A stretch of 64,000 bases of DNA from assembly GCA_016716505.1 (NCBI GenBank), contig JADJWF010000003.1, forward strand, positions 62,001-126,000. The letters run 5' to 3'. The notes beneath the pieces are model-generated. The model was not told the DNA's origin. It searched no databases and saw only the letters and a list, made by a program, of their open reading frames with translations. The translations under genes and the position numbers were made by a program. The stretch is from Verrucomicrobiota bacterium. Lineage in GTDB: Bacteria > Verrucomicrobiota > Verrucomicrobiia > Limisphaerales > J093. Below are positions 8,583-17,836 of this stretch, in pieces (the stretch's first letter is position 1; each line of letters starts with the position of its first letter).

Positions 8583-11500
8583 TTGGCCGCCGTGAAACTT
8601 GTCGGATTCATCCTGGCCGCCGGGGTAACCGCTGTTGGCCTGCTTGCCGACGAAAGTCCCCCTCCAGCCAACCTCGCCGCCTTTGGGTTCGTCAGCCGGG
8701 TCAGCGCCGACGGCTCAACACCGCCCGCGTTCCTGCCCGCGCTGACCAGTTCCACGAACGCGGCCTCCGCGCGGTTCATGCCCGAGGAGCGCCTGTTGGT
8801 CGAATGGGAGCATCCCCGGCCGGTCCGGGCGGTCGAACTGCGCTTCGCCGGCGCGGCACCCGATCCCCGCGCGATCCGCGTCGAATGGTGGCACTGCGTG
8901 TGGCCGGACGCCGACGCGGGCGGTTTCAGCCGGCTCGACGACCCTTTCAACGGCCGATGGGTTCGCGCTCTGGTTCGCTCGGCGGAAGACCCGGGCGCCA
9001 CCAACGCCGTTCGTCTGGAATTCGGTTCGCTCGGTCCCGGCGAAGTGACCGGCGTTCAACGCACCGGTCTGACCCACCGCGTCACCTACCGGCTGCGGAT
9101 CGGCGCTGCGCTGCCCGTTGAACTGCGGCACCTCGCCGTGTTTTCGGACGCGGTCGAACGAACCGCCCGTCTGCGGTTCGAATGGGAGGCGCAAACAACC
9201 GTTCCCGGCGAGTGGAATCCCACCTTCGAGGCGCGCAACGGGCGTCTGCGCGAGATGCGCAAGACCAGTGCTCGGAGCGCGACGGTCACCGTGGACTACG
9301 CGGACGCGCCCGACCCGCTGAGTCCCGACCGCGGCTGCGTCATTTTTCGGAGCGGCGAGACCCGCAGCTTTGCCGTGTTCGTGGACGAGGTGCTGCGCGA
9401 GGGCGGGCTGCACGTGCGCGACGTGGGCGTTTTCGTGAGTGACGCCGCCCGGCAACTCACGTTCAGCCGCTGGTCCGGCCCCGGCAGCGACGTTTGGTCG
9501 CAAGGGACGGTCCTGGAACAGGTCAGCCGACTGCCCGAAGAGAGCTTCTCTGCCGCTCGGGCGGCGCTCCCCGAGAGACCTCGAACGCCGCTCCGGCTGG
9601 GCGTCCCCGATCTCCGGCAGAGTTTTGTCCTGCTGCCCGACGGTGATTTCCAGTTGCGGGCCGATGCCCTGCGCGTTCCCGGGCCGGATTCCGCCTTGGT
9701 GGGACGGCCTTGGCCGGAGTTGACGTACGACTTCGAGACGGGCGAGCGGCCGCGCATGGGGCCGGATGGTTCGCGGCGAGTCACCCGCTCGTTGGAGGAG
9801 GGCTGGCTGCCGATCGTTCATCATGCCTGGCGGGAAGGCGGGATGGAATGCGAGCAGGTCTCCCTGGCCGCGCCGTTGCGCCACGAGTTGTCCCGGCAGG
9901 AAAGGGGCAACGGCTCCGCGCCCGTCGTGCTGGCGACCCAATTCACGTTTCGCAACCCGACTGAACAGGTCGAAGCCCTTACACTCTGGCTCGAACTCAG
10001 CCGCCCCGAGCCGCTCCGTGTGTCCGTGGACAACACGCTCCTGCTCTCGCGGCCGTCGGACCATCGTCTTCGTGAAGGCGTCGTGCCGGTACGCGGCCAC
10101 TTCAACGTGCGGGGTCAAGGTCGCTTGGAGCTCGCGGTGCTGACGCCCGACGGCCCTGGCAGTTACAATACCGCGCTTGCCGACCCGACAACCGCGCGGG
10201 ACGCGATTCGCTATCAAGTCGAACTCGCGCCAGGAGCCAAACACGCCATCGAGTTTTTTGTGCCCTATCTGGAGCTGCAAACAGCCGAAGATCTGGCGGC
10301 CCTCAAACGGCTGTCGTTTGACCGCCTGCGCGCCGCCGTTCGCGAATTTTGGGAGCAACGTCAGCGGCAGGGCATGGCCATCGCGGTGCCGGAGCCGTGG
10401 CTGAACGATTTCTTCAAGGCAAACCTCTGGCGCGTTCTGATCTCGAGCGATGTGGATCCGGCCTCTGGTCTTCACCATGCACGCCCGGGCCTTCCGGGCG
10501 AAGGCAACCTTCTCCGAGAGACGGCGGTCGTTGCGCGGTCCCTCGAGATGCGGGGCGAACATGACGCCGCCGTGCGCCTGCTCGAACCATTCGTCGTGTC
10601 GCAGGGCAAACGAGGTCCGCCGGGTAATTTTTTGTCGCGGGAGGCGGTATTGGGGGCCGCTTATCCGGATGAGCCGGACCCGTACACCGGCCAGACCAGT
10701 GTCTTGGATCACGGTATCGGCATGTGGGCCGTGGCGGAACACTTCGCGTGGAGCCGGGATCCCGGCTATTTGCGGAGCGTGGTGCCCCGGCTGATCGGCG
10801 CGGCGGACTGGGTCACCCGCGAGCGCGCGGCCACCCGCTTCTTGTTGCCGGACGGCCGCCGTCCGCCCGAGTACGGCCTCCCTCCCGCGGCCGCCTTGCC
10901 GGGGGCGGCGGAATACCAGCACTGGTACGCCGCCAGCGGCTATCTGCTCCTCGGCATGACGCACGTCCTCAACGCCGCCGGCGCGCTCGCGCTGCATCCC
11001 GAGACCGATCCCGCCCTGCGGCGCGCCGTGAGCCGCGAGGTCGGCCGGCTGGATCGCGACCTGAAAGCCTTCACCGCGGACCTCCGGGTTGGTCTTGCCG
11101 AAGCCGTGGCCACCGCGCCCGCGGTCCGCCTTCGCGACGGCCGGTACATTCCCCGGGTCCCCCCGCGCGTGCATTCATGGGTGCCGCGCAGCGATGGCTG
11201 GTTTCGCGCCACCACCTATTCGGCCCTCCATCTTGTGAACTGCGGCGTTCTCAGTCCCGGCCATCCCTTCGTCGAGTGGATGACGCAGGACCTCGAGGAC
11301 AACCTGCTACTCGGCGGACCGATGGGAGCGGGAGGCGCTGCCCCCGCGACAGAATTCCTCCACGCCCGCAGCATCGCCCACCCCCCGCTGTCACTGGACT
11401 TGCCGATGGTCTATCTGAGACAGGATCGCATCCCTCCCTTCTTGCGGGCGTTCTATAACACGGCCGCCGCGAGACTCCACCCGGACGTAGTCTGCTTTGT

Positions 11501-11927
11501 GGACCCGGAGCAACGCCCCGGGGAAGACACCGGGTTCTGGTATCAGACCGGGGACGAATGCCGTTTCATCCAGTGGCTGCGCCAGATGCTGATTCTCGAA
11601 AACGGCGACCGGCTGGAACTGGGCATGGGCGTACCGCGCGCCTGGATGGCGGACGGCCAAGTCATACGGGTCGAACGCGCCGCGACGCTGTTTGGCCGGC
11701 TCAACCTCGAGATCGTGTCGCGCGTTGCTGAAAAACGAATCCTGGCTCGCGTCGCTCTCGAGCCGACGGTAACTCCGGGATCCGTGCTGCTTCGCCTCCG
11801 CGATCCCGAAAGCCGCCCGATGCGTTCGGCCTCCGTCAATGGCCAGCGGGCTCGCTTGGACCGCGCGCGGCAGCTCATCGAGCTTCCTCCGACCAGCCGA
11901 GTCTGGGAGGTCGAAGCCCGTTTTTGA
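8583..11927 (+). CDS. Large secreted protein with an alpha-barrel glycosidase-like C-terminal half, unrecognised
   Basis: About 1114 residues; the frame opens with TTG (8583), and a GTG three codons on (8592) is an equally good start for the signal peptide VKLVGFILAAGVTAVGLLA. The first half looks beta-rich (a discoidin-like stretch near VEWEHPRPVRAVELRF). The second half, from about residue 590, is helix-rich with aromatic and acidic patches (NDFFKANLWRVLISSD, TSVLDHGIGMWAVAEHFAW, EYQHWYAASGYLLLGM). This recalls the six-hairpin (alpha/alpha)6 barrels of rhamnosidases and related hydrolases. I cannot name a family or catalytic residues. Given its size, export and surroundings, action on a polysaccharide is the best guess. 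Confidence 0.6.
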   Translation: MAAVKLVGFILAAGVTAVGLLADESPPPANLAAFGFVSRVSADGSTPPAFLPALTSSTNAASARFMPEERLLVEWEHPRPVRAVELRFAGAAPDPRAIRVEWWHCVWPDADAGGFSRLDDPFNGRWVRALVRSAEDPGATNAVRLEFGSLGPGEVTGVQRTGLTHRVTYRLRIGAALPVELRHLAVFSDAVERTARLRFEWEAQTTVPGEWNPTFEARNGRLREMRKTSARSATVTVDYADAPDPLSPDRGCVIFRSGETRSFAVFVDEVLREGGLHVRDVGVFVSDAARQLTFSRWSGPGSDVWSQGTVLEQVSRLPEESFSAARAALPERPRTPLRLGVPDLRQSFVLLPDGDFQLRADALRVPGPDSALVGRPWPELTYDFETGERPRMGPDGSRRVTRSLEEGWLPIVHHAWREGGMECEQVSLAAPLRHELSRQERGNGSAPVVLATQFTFRNPTEQVEALTLWLELSRPEPLRVSVDNTLLLSRPSDHRLREGVVPVRGHFNVRGQGRLELAVLTPDGPGSYNTALADPTTARDAIRYQVELAPGAKHAIEFFVPYLELQTAEDLAALKRLSFDRLRAAVREFWEQRQRQGMAIAVPEPWLNDFFKANLWRVLISSDVDPASGLHHARPGLPGEGNLLRETAVVARSLEMRGEHDAAVRLLEPFVVSQGKRGPPGNFLSREAVLGAAYPDEPDPYTGQTSVLDHGIGMWAVAEHFAWSRDPGYLRSVVPRLIGAADWVTRERAATRFLLPDGRRPPEYGLPPAAALPGAAEYQHWYAASGYLLLGMTHVLNAAGALALHPETDPALRRAVSREVGRLDRDLKAFTADLRVGLAEAVATAPAVRLRDGRYIPRVPPRVHSWVPRSDGWFRATTYSALHLVNCGVLSPGHPFVEWMTQDLEDNLLLGGPMGAGGAAPATEFLHARSIAHPPLSLDLPMVYLRQDRIPPFLRAFYNTAAARLHPDVVCFVDPEQRPGEDTGFWYQTGDECRFIQWLRQMLILENGDRLELGMGVPRAWMADGQVIRVERAATLFGRLNLEIVSRVAEKRILARVALEPTVTPGSVLLRLRDPESRPMRSASVNGQRARLDRARQLIELPPTSRVWEVEARF

Positions 11928-12040
11928 GATTCGCCGCGCCAATGTGACTCGGACGTGGCCGAGCCGCCAGGGGTGCGCTGCGCGGTCGTTTGGACGGGCC
12001 CAAGGCACGCGCGACGGCACTTGAGCGGGTGCTGCCAAAC

Positions 12041-13417
12041 TCAGAAAAGCTTTTTCCCGGCCAGGTCGGCCACGAGGTTCACCAAGATGAAGCCGATCAC
12101 GATGGGACACACGTACCGCACGAAGACGCTCCAGATGCCGGCGAGCGAGACGGATCCCAAGAACGGCTTCTTGAATCCGGGACACCCACTGGCCAGTTCT
12201 TCGACGGCGTTCGCCGGTTTCCAGACGTACCCCGTGAACACACTACACAGCAGGGCGATCAACACGATCAGCAGGGTGCCGACCAACAAATCCATGATGT
12301 CGAGGAAGCCCGTCTTGCCCAAAAACTTCACCTCGGTTAGCCACTTGCTGCCGCCCGCCGACAGTGCCGACGGAATCCCGATCGCGAACGCCAGCAGACC
12401 GACCCCCCAGGACGCCACGTTCCGCGACAACTTCCGGTCGTCCAACAGCCACGCCACGGGTACCTCCAGCATCGAAATGGACGAGGTCAGGGCCGCCACC
12501 ATGAGCAGCAAGAAGAAGACGCAGCCGACCAAATTGCCCGCCGGCATCTGTTCGAAGACCGCCGGCAGCGTCTTGAACGTCAGCGCCGTTCCGGCGTCCG
12601 GCTTCATCCCGAATGCAAAGACGGCCGGGAAGACCATGAACCCGCCGAGAATGGCAACCGCCGTGTCGGTGATCACCACCCAGAAACCGCTGCTGACGAG
12701 GTTCTGATCCTTCTTCACGTACGAGGCGTACGTGATCATCAGGCCCCAGCCGACGCTCAATGAGAACAGCGCCTGTCCGAGGGCCGTGATCAAAACGCTG
12801 CCGTTGATCTTGCTGAAGTCGGGTCGCAAGTAGTACTCCACCCCCGCCATTGCGCCCGGCAGGGTCAGGCTGCGGAGAATGACCAGCACTGCCATGGCGA
12901 GGAGGGCCGGCATGAGCAGTTTGGACCACCGCTCGATTCCTTTCTGCACGCCGCCATGCACGATCAAGATGGTCATCAGCATGAACACGCCGAACAGGGG
13001 AATGACCCATTTCGGATCGGCGGCAAACTGGCCGAACTCCGTGTGCCGACGCGTGAGCGATGTGAAGGCGTACCCAACGGTCCATCCCGCAATGACGCCG
13101 TAGTAGCTCAACACCAGGAAACAACACAGGAGGCAGAAGACCCCGGTGATCGCGAAACCCGTGCGCGGACGGATGGCAAGGAAGGAATTGACGGCATCTC
13201 TTCCGCCGGCACGCCCGATGGCCAGCTCATTCCAGAGCAGCGGCAGGCCGATCAACAAAACGCACGCCAGATATACCACCACGAACGCCGCGCCGCCGTT
13301 CTCGCCGGTCACGTACGGAAAACGCCAGATGTTGCCCAGGCCAACGGCGGACCCGGCGGCCGCGAGGATGAATCCCCACCGGGAACCCCATTGCGCGCGC
13401 TGCTCTGCGGATTGCAC
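12041..13417 (-). CDS. Neurotransmitter:sodium symporter (NSS/SLC6) family transporter
   Basis: 458 residues from the ATG at 13417. The opening WGSRWGFILAAAGSAVGLGN followed by IWRFPYVTGENGGAAF is the hallmark of the NSS family: the unwound first membrane helix holding the sodium and substrate sites. About eleven or twelve hydrophobic segments follow, which matches the bacterial LeuT/MhsT-like size. Such carriers import amino acids with sodium across the inner membrane. The substrate cannot be read from the sequence. It converges on the large secreted gene, with 113 bases between stops, and has no obvious operon partner. Confidence 0.93.
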   Translation of the reverse strand: MQSAEQRAQWGSRWGFILAAAGSAVGLGNIWRFPYVTGENGGAAFVVVYLACVLLIGLPLLWNELAIGRAGGRDAVNSFLAIRPRTGFAITGVFCLLCCFLVLSYYGVIAGWTVGYAFTSLTRRHTEFGQFAADPKWVIPLFGVFMLMTILIVHGGVQKGIERWSKLLMPALLAMAVLVILRSLTLPGAMAGVEYYLRPDFSKINGSVLITALGQALFSLSVGWGLMITYASYVKKDQNLVSSGFWVVITDTAVAILGGFMVFPAVFAFGMKPDAGTALTFKTLPAVFEQMPAGNLVGCVFFLLLMVAALTSSISMLEVPVAWLLDDRKLSRNVASWGVGLLAFAIGIPSALSAGGSKWLTEVKFLGKTGFLDIMDLLVGTLLIVLIALLCSVFTGYVWKPANAVEELASGCPGFKKPFLGSVSLAGIWSVFVRYVCPIVIGFILVNLVADLAGKKLF

Positions 13418-13635
13418 GGCGGGGTTTTAGGGGCAGGGGAAAGGGTGGTCAAAGGGTTTGTTCGGCCGACTTGTTCACCACAAATCGGCGCACCCAGGGC
13501 AACGAGCCACTCACCCTCTGGATGAGGCCGGACGCAGGAATTGCCCGGGCGGGGCAGGGGATGGGGGAAAATGGCGCGCCGGTTGGTTGACAACCCGGAC
13601 CGCGCCCCCTTTCCTTCCGCGCTCCGATTTGAAGC

Positions 13636-15069
13636 ATGAACAAGAACCGACTCGTTCCGACAAAAGGTGCCGGCCCGCTGGTTGCGCTCGCCGCCCTGAC
13701 AACCCTCCTCGCGGGCTGCGCGCACCGCCCCGTGCCGGAAAACCTCCGAGCCATGCAAACGGATTTGGACCGCTACATCGCCAGGCCGGATACGAATTAC
13801 ACTTGGCACGTGGCCTCATCCGGTAAGTCGAACGGCGCCACCGTGACCGCCATTGACCTTGTCTCTCAGGCATGGCTCACGACAAACGAAGTCAACCGGA
13901 CGCTGTGGCGACACTGGCTGCTCGTGGTGCAGCCGGACGAAGTTGCCCATGACACGGCGCTGCTCTTCATCGGCGGCGGCAGCAACAAAGATGGCAACCC
14001 GCCCAAACCCGGCGAACAACTGCTGCAAATTGCGAAACAAACGAAGTCCGTCGTCGCCGAATTGCGCATGGTGCCCAATCAGCCTCTGATCTTCGGAAAC
14101 GACGGTCGCGAGCGGGTGGAGGACGACTTGATCGCCTACACGTGGGACAAGTTTCTCCGAACCGGCGAGTCGCGCTGGCTGGCGCGGTTGCCGATGACCA
14201 AGGCGGCGGTGCGGGCCATGGACACAGTCACTGCGTTCTGCGCTTCTCCCGAGGGCGGCGGCAGGTCCATCGGGCAGTTTATCGTGGCCGGCGGTTCCAA
14301 GCGCGGCTGGACAACGTGGACGACCGCGGCCGTGGACCGGCGGGTCGTTGCCATTGCGCCAATCGTCATTGATCTGTTGAACATCGTGCCCTCCTTCAAG
14401 CACCACTTCCGCGCCTACGGCTTCTACGCCCCGGCCGTTCAGGAGTACGTGGACATGGGCATCATGGACTGGATGGGAACGAAGGAATTCGACCGTCTGC
14501 TCAAGATTGTTGAGCCCTACGAGTACCGCGACCGCCTGACCATGCCCAAGTTGATCGTCAACGCCTGCGGAGACCAGTTCTTCCTGCCGGACTCTTCGCA
14601 GTTCTATTTCGACGACCTCAAGGGAGTGAAATACCTTCGCTACGTGCCTAACACCGACCACTCCCTCAAGGGCAGTGACGCATGGTTCACCCTGCTCGCC
14701 TGGCACGATGCCATCCTCAATCAACGCCCCCTGCCGCAGTTCAGTTGGCACTTGAGCGAGAAGGAAATCCAAGTGACGCCCGCGACGGTGCCCAAGGAAG
14801 TCCGGCTCTGGCAGGCCACGAACCCCATCGCCCGCGATTTCCGCGTGGAGACCCTCGGCGCGGTGTGGACTTCGACGGTGCTTTCCCCGGATGCCGCCGG
14901 CAACTACACGGGCCGGGTGGCGACGCCTGCCAGAGGCTGGACGGCCTTCCTGGTGGAACTCACCTTTGACCTCGGGGGACCGGCGCCGCTCAAACTGACC
15001 ACCCCAGTGCGCGTCACCCCGGCGGCGCTGCCTTTTCCCGAACCACAGCCGAAACGCCCACGTCGGTAG
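13636..15069 (+). CDS. PhoPQ-activated pathogenicity-related (PqaA-type) lipoprotein hydrolase
   Basis: 477 residues with a lipoprotein signal ending LLAGC (lipobox Cys near residue 31). The body matches the PhoPQ_related alpha/beta-hydrolase family: WRHWLLVVQPDE, LFIGGGSNKDGNPPK, then the probable nucleophile elbow in VAGGSKRGWTTWTTAAVD, and later MPKLIVNACGDQFFLPDSS and VPNTDHSLKGSD, which fit the acid and histidine parts of a triad. In Salmonella the related PqaA is under PhoPQ control and linked to peptide resistance; its enzyme activity is not well defined. In this phylum such proteins are common and need not be linked to virulence. Confidence 0.88.
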   Translation: MNKNRLVPTKGAGPLVALAALTTLLAGCAHRPVPENLRAMQTDLDRYIARPDTNYTWHVASSGKSNGATVTAIDLVSQAWLTTNEVNRTLWRHWLLVVQPDEVAHDTALLFIGGGSNKDGNPPKPGEQLLQIAKQTKSVVAELRMVPNQPLIFGNDGRERVEDDLIAYTWDKFLRTGESRWLARLPMTKAAVRAMDTVTAFCASPEGGGRSIGQFIVAGGSKRGWTTWTTAAVDRRVVAIAPIVIDLLNIVPSFKHHFRAYGFYAPAVQEYVDMGIMDWMGTKEFDRLLKIVEPYEYRDRLTMPKLIVNACGDQFFLPDSSQFYFDDLKGVKYLRYVPNTDHSLKGSDAWFTLLAWHDAILNQRPLPQFSWHLSEKEIQVTPATVPKEVRLWQATNPIARDFRVETLGAVWTSTVLSPDAAGNYTGRVATPARGWTAFLVELTFDLGGPAPLKLTTPVRVTPAALPFPEPQPKRPRR

Positions 15070-15457
15070 CCGGGCGCTGCCCATGCGGCCGGGCGGCGCG
15101 GGAACGTCAATCGCCGGCAGGACAGCCGGCCTGGGGGCGAATTCGAAGCGGTTCGGCCCCTAAAGTCGGGAAGGGTTCGGGCGATTGTCTTCTCCCTGCG
15201 CCAAACGGGACCACCTTCAACCAGAAAGGCGGGCACCTTGCGGTGCCCGCCCAACCCAAACAACCAAACCAACCTCCTCTACCGCTAAGACTTGTTGCGG
15301 TTAACTCTCCAACCTGTGCGGCTTAGGGGGCTCCGCCCCAGATCGGAGAGGCCAAACCAACCGACCCTTTGGACGCAAGTTCCGCGCCAGATGTTCAATC
15401 GAATAGCCGCCGGCCGGTGATCCATCGTGGCCGTCCCGGTCGGCCGCCCCGCCGCAC
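15070..15457. other. Intergenic gap with one strong hairpin
   Basis: 388 bases between two plus-strand genes. Apart from the hairpin listed separately at 15228-15251 there is a C/A-rich stretch (15251-15290) poor in secondary structure. No convincing ORF, tRNA or promoter pair is seen. Confidence 0.5.
15228..15251. terminator. Perfect 10-bp hairpin, probable end of the PqaA-type transcript
   Basis: The arms GGCGGGCACC and GGTGCCCGCC enclose the loop TTGC. On the plus strand no T-run follows, so a classical intrinsic terminator is doubtful; on the minus strand only TTTCT follows. It could instead be a protein-binding inverted repeat or an mRNA-stabilising stem. Confidence 0.45.
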
Positions 15458-16834
15458 ATGAAGATCACCAATTTGAACCCGGCCGCCGACATCGGCGCCA
15501 GCGCCTGGCACGTTGAATTCGAAGGCCGCCATTTGCTGCTCGATGCCGGCGTTCACCCCAAACGGATTGGACGCGCCTCCCTCCCGCTCTTTCGCAAACT
15601 GGATGGAGTTGATCTCGACGCGATCGCCATCAGCCACTGCCATCTGGACCACGTGGGGGCGTTGCCGATTGCGGTCCGGCGTCACCCTCACGCGCAAGTT
15701 TGGATGACCGAGTTCAGCTACTTCCTCGTCGAGCGGGTCCTGCAACAACTCGGTCAACGTGATGATCCGGCAGCGGATGAGGCCGGCGTGCGCGAGTACC
15801 CGCTTTTCAGCCACGATGAGGTCGAGAACATCGCGCCCGTTTTCGAGGGCGCTCGCTACAACCGGCCCGTGGAATGGGCAGTCCCCGCCCGCCCCGGATG
15901 CCCGCACGCGTCACCGACCCTCGAGTTTTTTGACTCCGGGCACGTGCTCGGTTCGGCTGGCATCCTGGTTCAGGGCGCCCGGCAGCGACTGTTCTACACC
16001 GGTGACGTATGCTTCCAGGACCAAACCTTGCTCAAGGGGGCCCGGTTCGACGACGTTCGAGCGGACGTGCTGATCCTGGAAACCACGCGTGGGGAGCACC
16101 CCGGCAAGGGCGATACGAGGAGGCCGCGGGAACTGGAAAGACTGCTCGCCTGCATCCGCGCGACGCAGCAGCGCAAAGGCTCGGTGCTGATTCCCGCTTT
16201 TGCCCTGGGGCGAACCCAGGAGATCCTCGGCCAACTGGCTCTCTGGATGAGCACCGGCCAGCTTCGTCGTCAGCCGGTGTACATCGGGGGACTGGGCCGG
16301 GTGTTCACGGAGATTTACGACCTTCAAGCCCGTCGAACCTACCGGCATCACCCCGGGTTGTCGCTCCATGAGGGGCTTTCCCTTCAAGTCCTCGACGCGG
16401 CAGACCTGGCCAGCCTGAAGCTCACGGTGCCACGCCTTTGCGTTCTCACTTCGGGGATGGTGACGGAGAACACCGCCGCCCACGACCTGGCGTTGCGGAT
16501 GTTCGCGGAGGCACGCCACGCCATCTGCTTCGTGGGCTACGCGGACCCGGACACGCCGGGTGGTCGTTTGAAAGACTCCCAGCCCGGCCAACCATTTCTG
16601 TTTAGCGCGAGCTCTGGCGAGGTGCGCCGTGCCTGCGAGATCCATGAGTTTGATCTCACCGCCCACGCGGACCGTGAGGAGTTGGTGGAGTTCGTCGCGC
16701 GCGTGAATCCCCACGTTGTCGTCCTTGGACATGGCGACCCGCCGGCGCAGGAATGGTTCGCGCGGGAACTGAAGCGACGCAATCGCCGCCTACGGGTGCT
16801 GAATCCGGCGCCCGGCGAACAGGTTGAAACCTAA
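15458..16834 (+). CDS. Metallo-beta-lactamase/beta-CASP fold RNase
   Basis: 458 residues. The metal-binding motifs are in order: SHCHLDHVG (the HxHxDH motif, about residue 53), DSGHVLGSAG and FYTGDV. They are followed by the beta-CASP insert with FALGRTQEIL and C-terminal motifs FDLTAHADREELVEFV and VVVLGHGDP. This is the CPSF/YSH1-like group of bacterial RNA-processing nucleases, acting with two zinc ions in the cytoplasm. Some family members are both endo- and exonucleases. The start at 15458 is set by MKITNLNPAADIG, which carries the first beta strand. Confidence 0.9.
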   Translation: MKITNLNPAADIGASAWHVEFEGRHLLLDAGVHPKRIGRASLPLFRKLDGVDLDAIAISHCHLDHVGALPIAVRRHPHAQVWMTEFSYFLVERVLQQLGQRDDPAADEAGVREYPLFSHDEVENIAPVFEGARYNRPVEWAVPARPGCPHASPTLEFFDSGHVLGSAGILVQGARQRLFYTGDVCFQDQTLLKGARFDDVRADVLILETTRGEHPGKGDTRRPRELERLLACIRATQQRKGSVLIPAFALGRTQEILGQLALWMSTGQLRRQPVYIGGLGRVFTEIYDLQARRTYRHHPGLSLHEGLSLQVLDAADLASLKLTVPRLCVLTSGMVTENTAAHDLALRMFAEARHAICFVGYADPDTPGGRLKDSQPGQPFLFSASSGEVRRACEIHEFDLTAHADREELVEFVARVNPHVVVLGHGDPPAQEWFARELKRRNRRLRVLNPAPGEQVET

Positions 16835-17180
16835 TCGGTGAGGATCTTTGACGCCCGGACTGGGGAACTACGTTCGCCCGGGCGACGACTCACACGCCGG
16901 AGAGCGGTGCCGAAAGGAGTTGGCACCCGCCACCTCCGGTATCGCGGAGCCAGTCGGCTCCGAGTTGCGGGAATCGTTCGCGCGAATTCCTGTTCCGTCG
17001 GCGATCGAGCCCCGGGCCCGGACTTCGGGCGCGGCCGTCCACCGGCCGCAAATCCTTGAGAGTTGCGTTGCCGGTCTGCGCGAGTGTTCTCGCTGCCCAT
17101 TGTCGGTCCTCTCGCTCCGGTCATGATCCGGATTTTCGCTTTGCGACCGGGGCATGTGCCGGATAGGTTGCGGCCCGGGG
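16835..17180. other. Intergenic gap upstream of tRNA-Gln, nothing recognised
   Basis: 346 bases of high-GC sequence. Small ORFs exist in several frames but none has a ribosome binding site or a protein-like composition. The tRNA promoter should lie near the end, but no clear -35/-10 pair stands out. Confidence 0.5.
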
Positions 17181-17254
17181 TGTCCGATGGTGTAACGGTA
17201 GCACAGAGGTCTTTGGAGCCTTTAGTCCAGGTTCGAATCCTGGTCGGACAGCCA
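17181..17254 (+). tRNA. tRNA-Gln (anticodon TTG), CCA encoded
   Basis: Full cloverleaf: acceptor arms TGTCCGA and TCGGACA, D arm around GTGTAACGGTAGCAC, anticodon stem GAGGT/GCCTT with loop CTTTGGA (anticodon TTG, codon CAA), T arm CCAGG-TTCGAAT-CCTGG. The weak first pair T1-A72 is a glutamine identity feature. The discriminator G at 17251 is followed by a genomic CCA at 17252-17254. Confidence 0.95.
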
Positions 17255-17400
17255 CTCCCTTCCTTACCCCCTTAGGCCTCCGACTTGGGGTACGGTTGTC
17301 GCAACCGCCCTGCTTCTCCGCGCAGGTTTTCGGCCGAGTGCGGGTGGGGCGAGATCAGGGGCTGCCTTCTGCTCGGCAGGCTTGGGCGCGAAACAACCCG

Positions 17401-17428
17401 TTGACAGAAGGGGCTGTTTCGCTAGCGT
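17401..17428 (+). promoter_or_regulatory. Candidate sigma-70 promoter of rpsT
   Basis: TTGACA at 17401-17406 and TAGCGT at 17423-17428, 16 bases apart, about 28 bases before the rpsT start. The -35 is perfect; the -10 matches three of six bases. Confidence 0.4.
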
Positions 17429-17455
17429 CGGCGGCTCTTTTGAGGGATTAGACTT

Positions 17456-17719
17456 ATGCCGAATACAGCATCCGCCGCGCGTCGCGCCCGTCAGAGCGTT
17501 CGTCGCCACCAGCGCAACAAGAGCGTCAAGTCGCGTTTGAAGACCCTGGAGAAGAACTATCTGGCGGCGGTGGCCGCCGGCAACAAGGAGGCCGCTGACT
17601 TGGCCCTCCGCCGCGTTTCTTCCGCGTTGGACCGCGCTGCCAAGGTAGGCGTCATCCCCAAGCCTCGCGCCCAGCGGAAACGCAGCCGGTTGCATCAACG
17701 TCTCAACGCCCTCAAGTAA
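17456..17719 (+). CDS. rpsT: 30S ribosomal protein S20
   Basis: 87 residues, the normal length. It is a lysine/arginine-rich three-helix bundle with the diagnostic opening MPNTASAARRARQSVRRHQR, then NKSVKSRLKTL and the ending GVIPKPRAQRKRSRLHQRLN. It binds 16S rRNA early in small-subunit assembly. A promoter-like pair lies just upstream and an intrinsic terminator just downstream, so it forms a single-gene transcript beside the tRNA gene. Confidence 0.97.
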   Translation: MPNTASAARRARQSVRRHQRNKSVKSRLKTLEKNYLAAVAAGNKEAADLALRRVSSALDRAAKVGVIPKPRAQRKRSRLHQRLNALK

Positions 17720-17741
17720 GAGCGCACCCCAGGAATTTTCG

Positions 17742-17772
17742 CAGGGCGTCCTTTCGGGCGCCCTGTTTTTTT
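17742..17772 (+). terminator. Intrinsic terminator of rpsT
   Basis: Ten-pair stem CAGGGCGTCC/GGGCGCCCTG (one G-T pair), loop TTTC, followed directly by seven T (17766-17772). It begins 22 bases after the rpsT stop. Confidence 0.9.
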
Positions 17773-17836
17773 CCCCTCCGTAGCCGTGGAGGTCGGCGGA
17801 GTTGACTTTGTTCCGGACAGGGTTGAAGCAATTCCT

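Noticed and set aside
8715..11174. 819-residue minus-strand frame
   Set aside because: Antisense to the large secreted protein, which has a signal peptide and consistent composition; the shadow has neither.
13587..13615. Promoter of the PqaA-type gene at TTGACA
   Set aside because: The -35 is perfect but the region at the -10 distance is a C/T run without a TA-rich hexamer.
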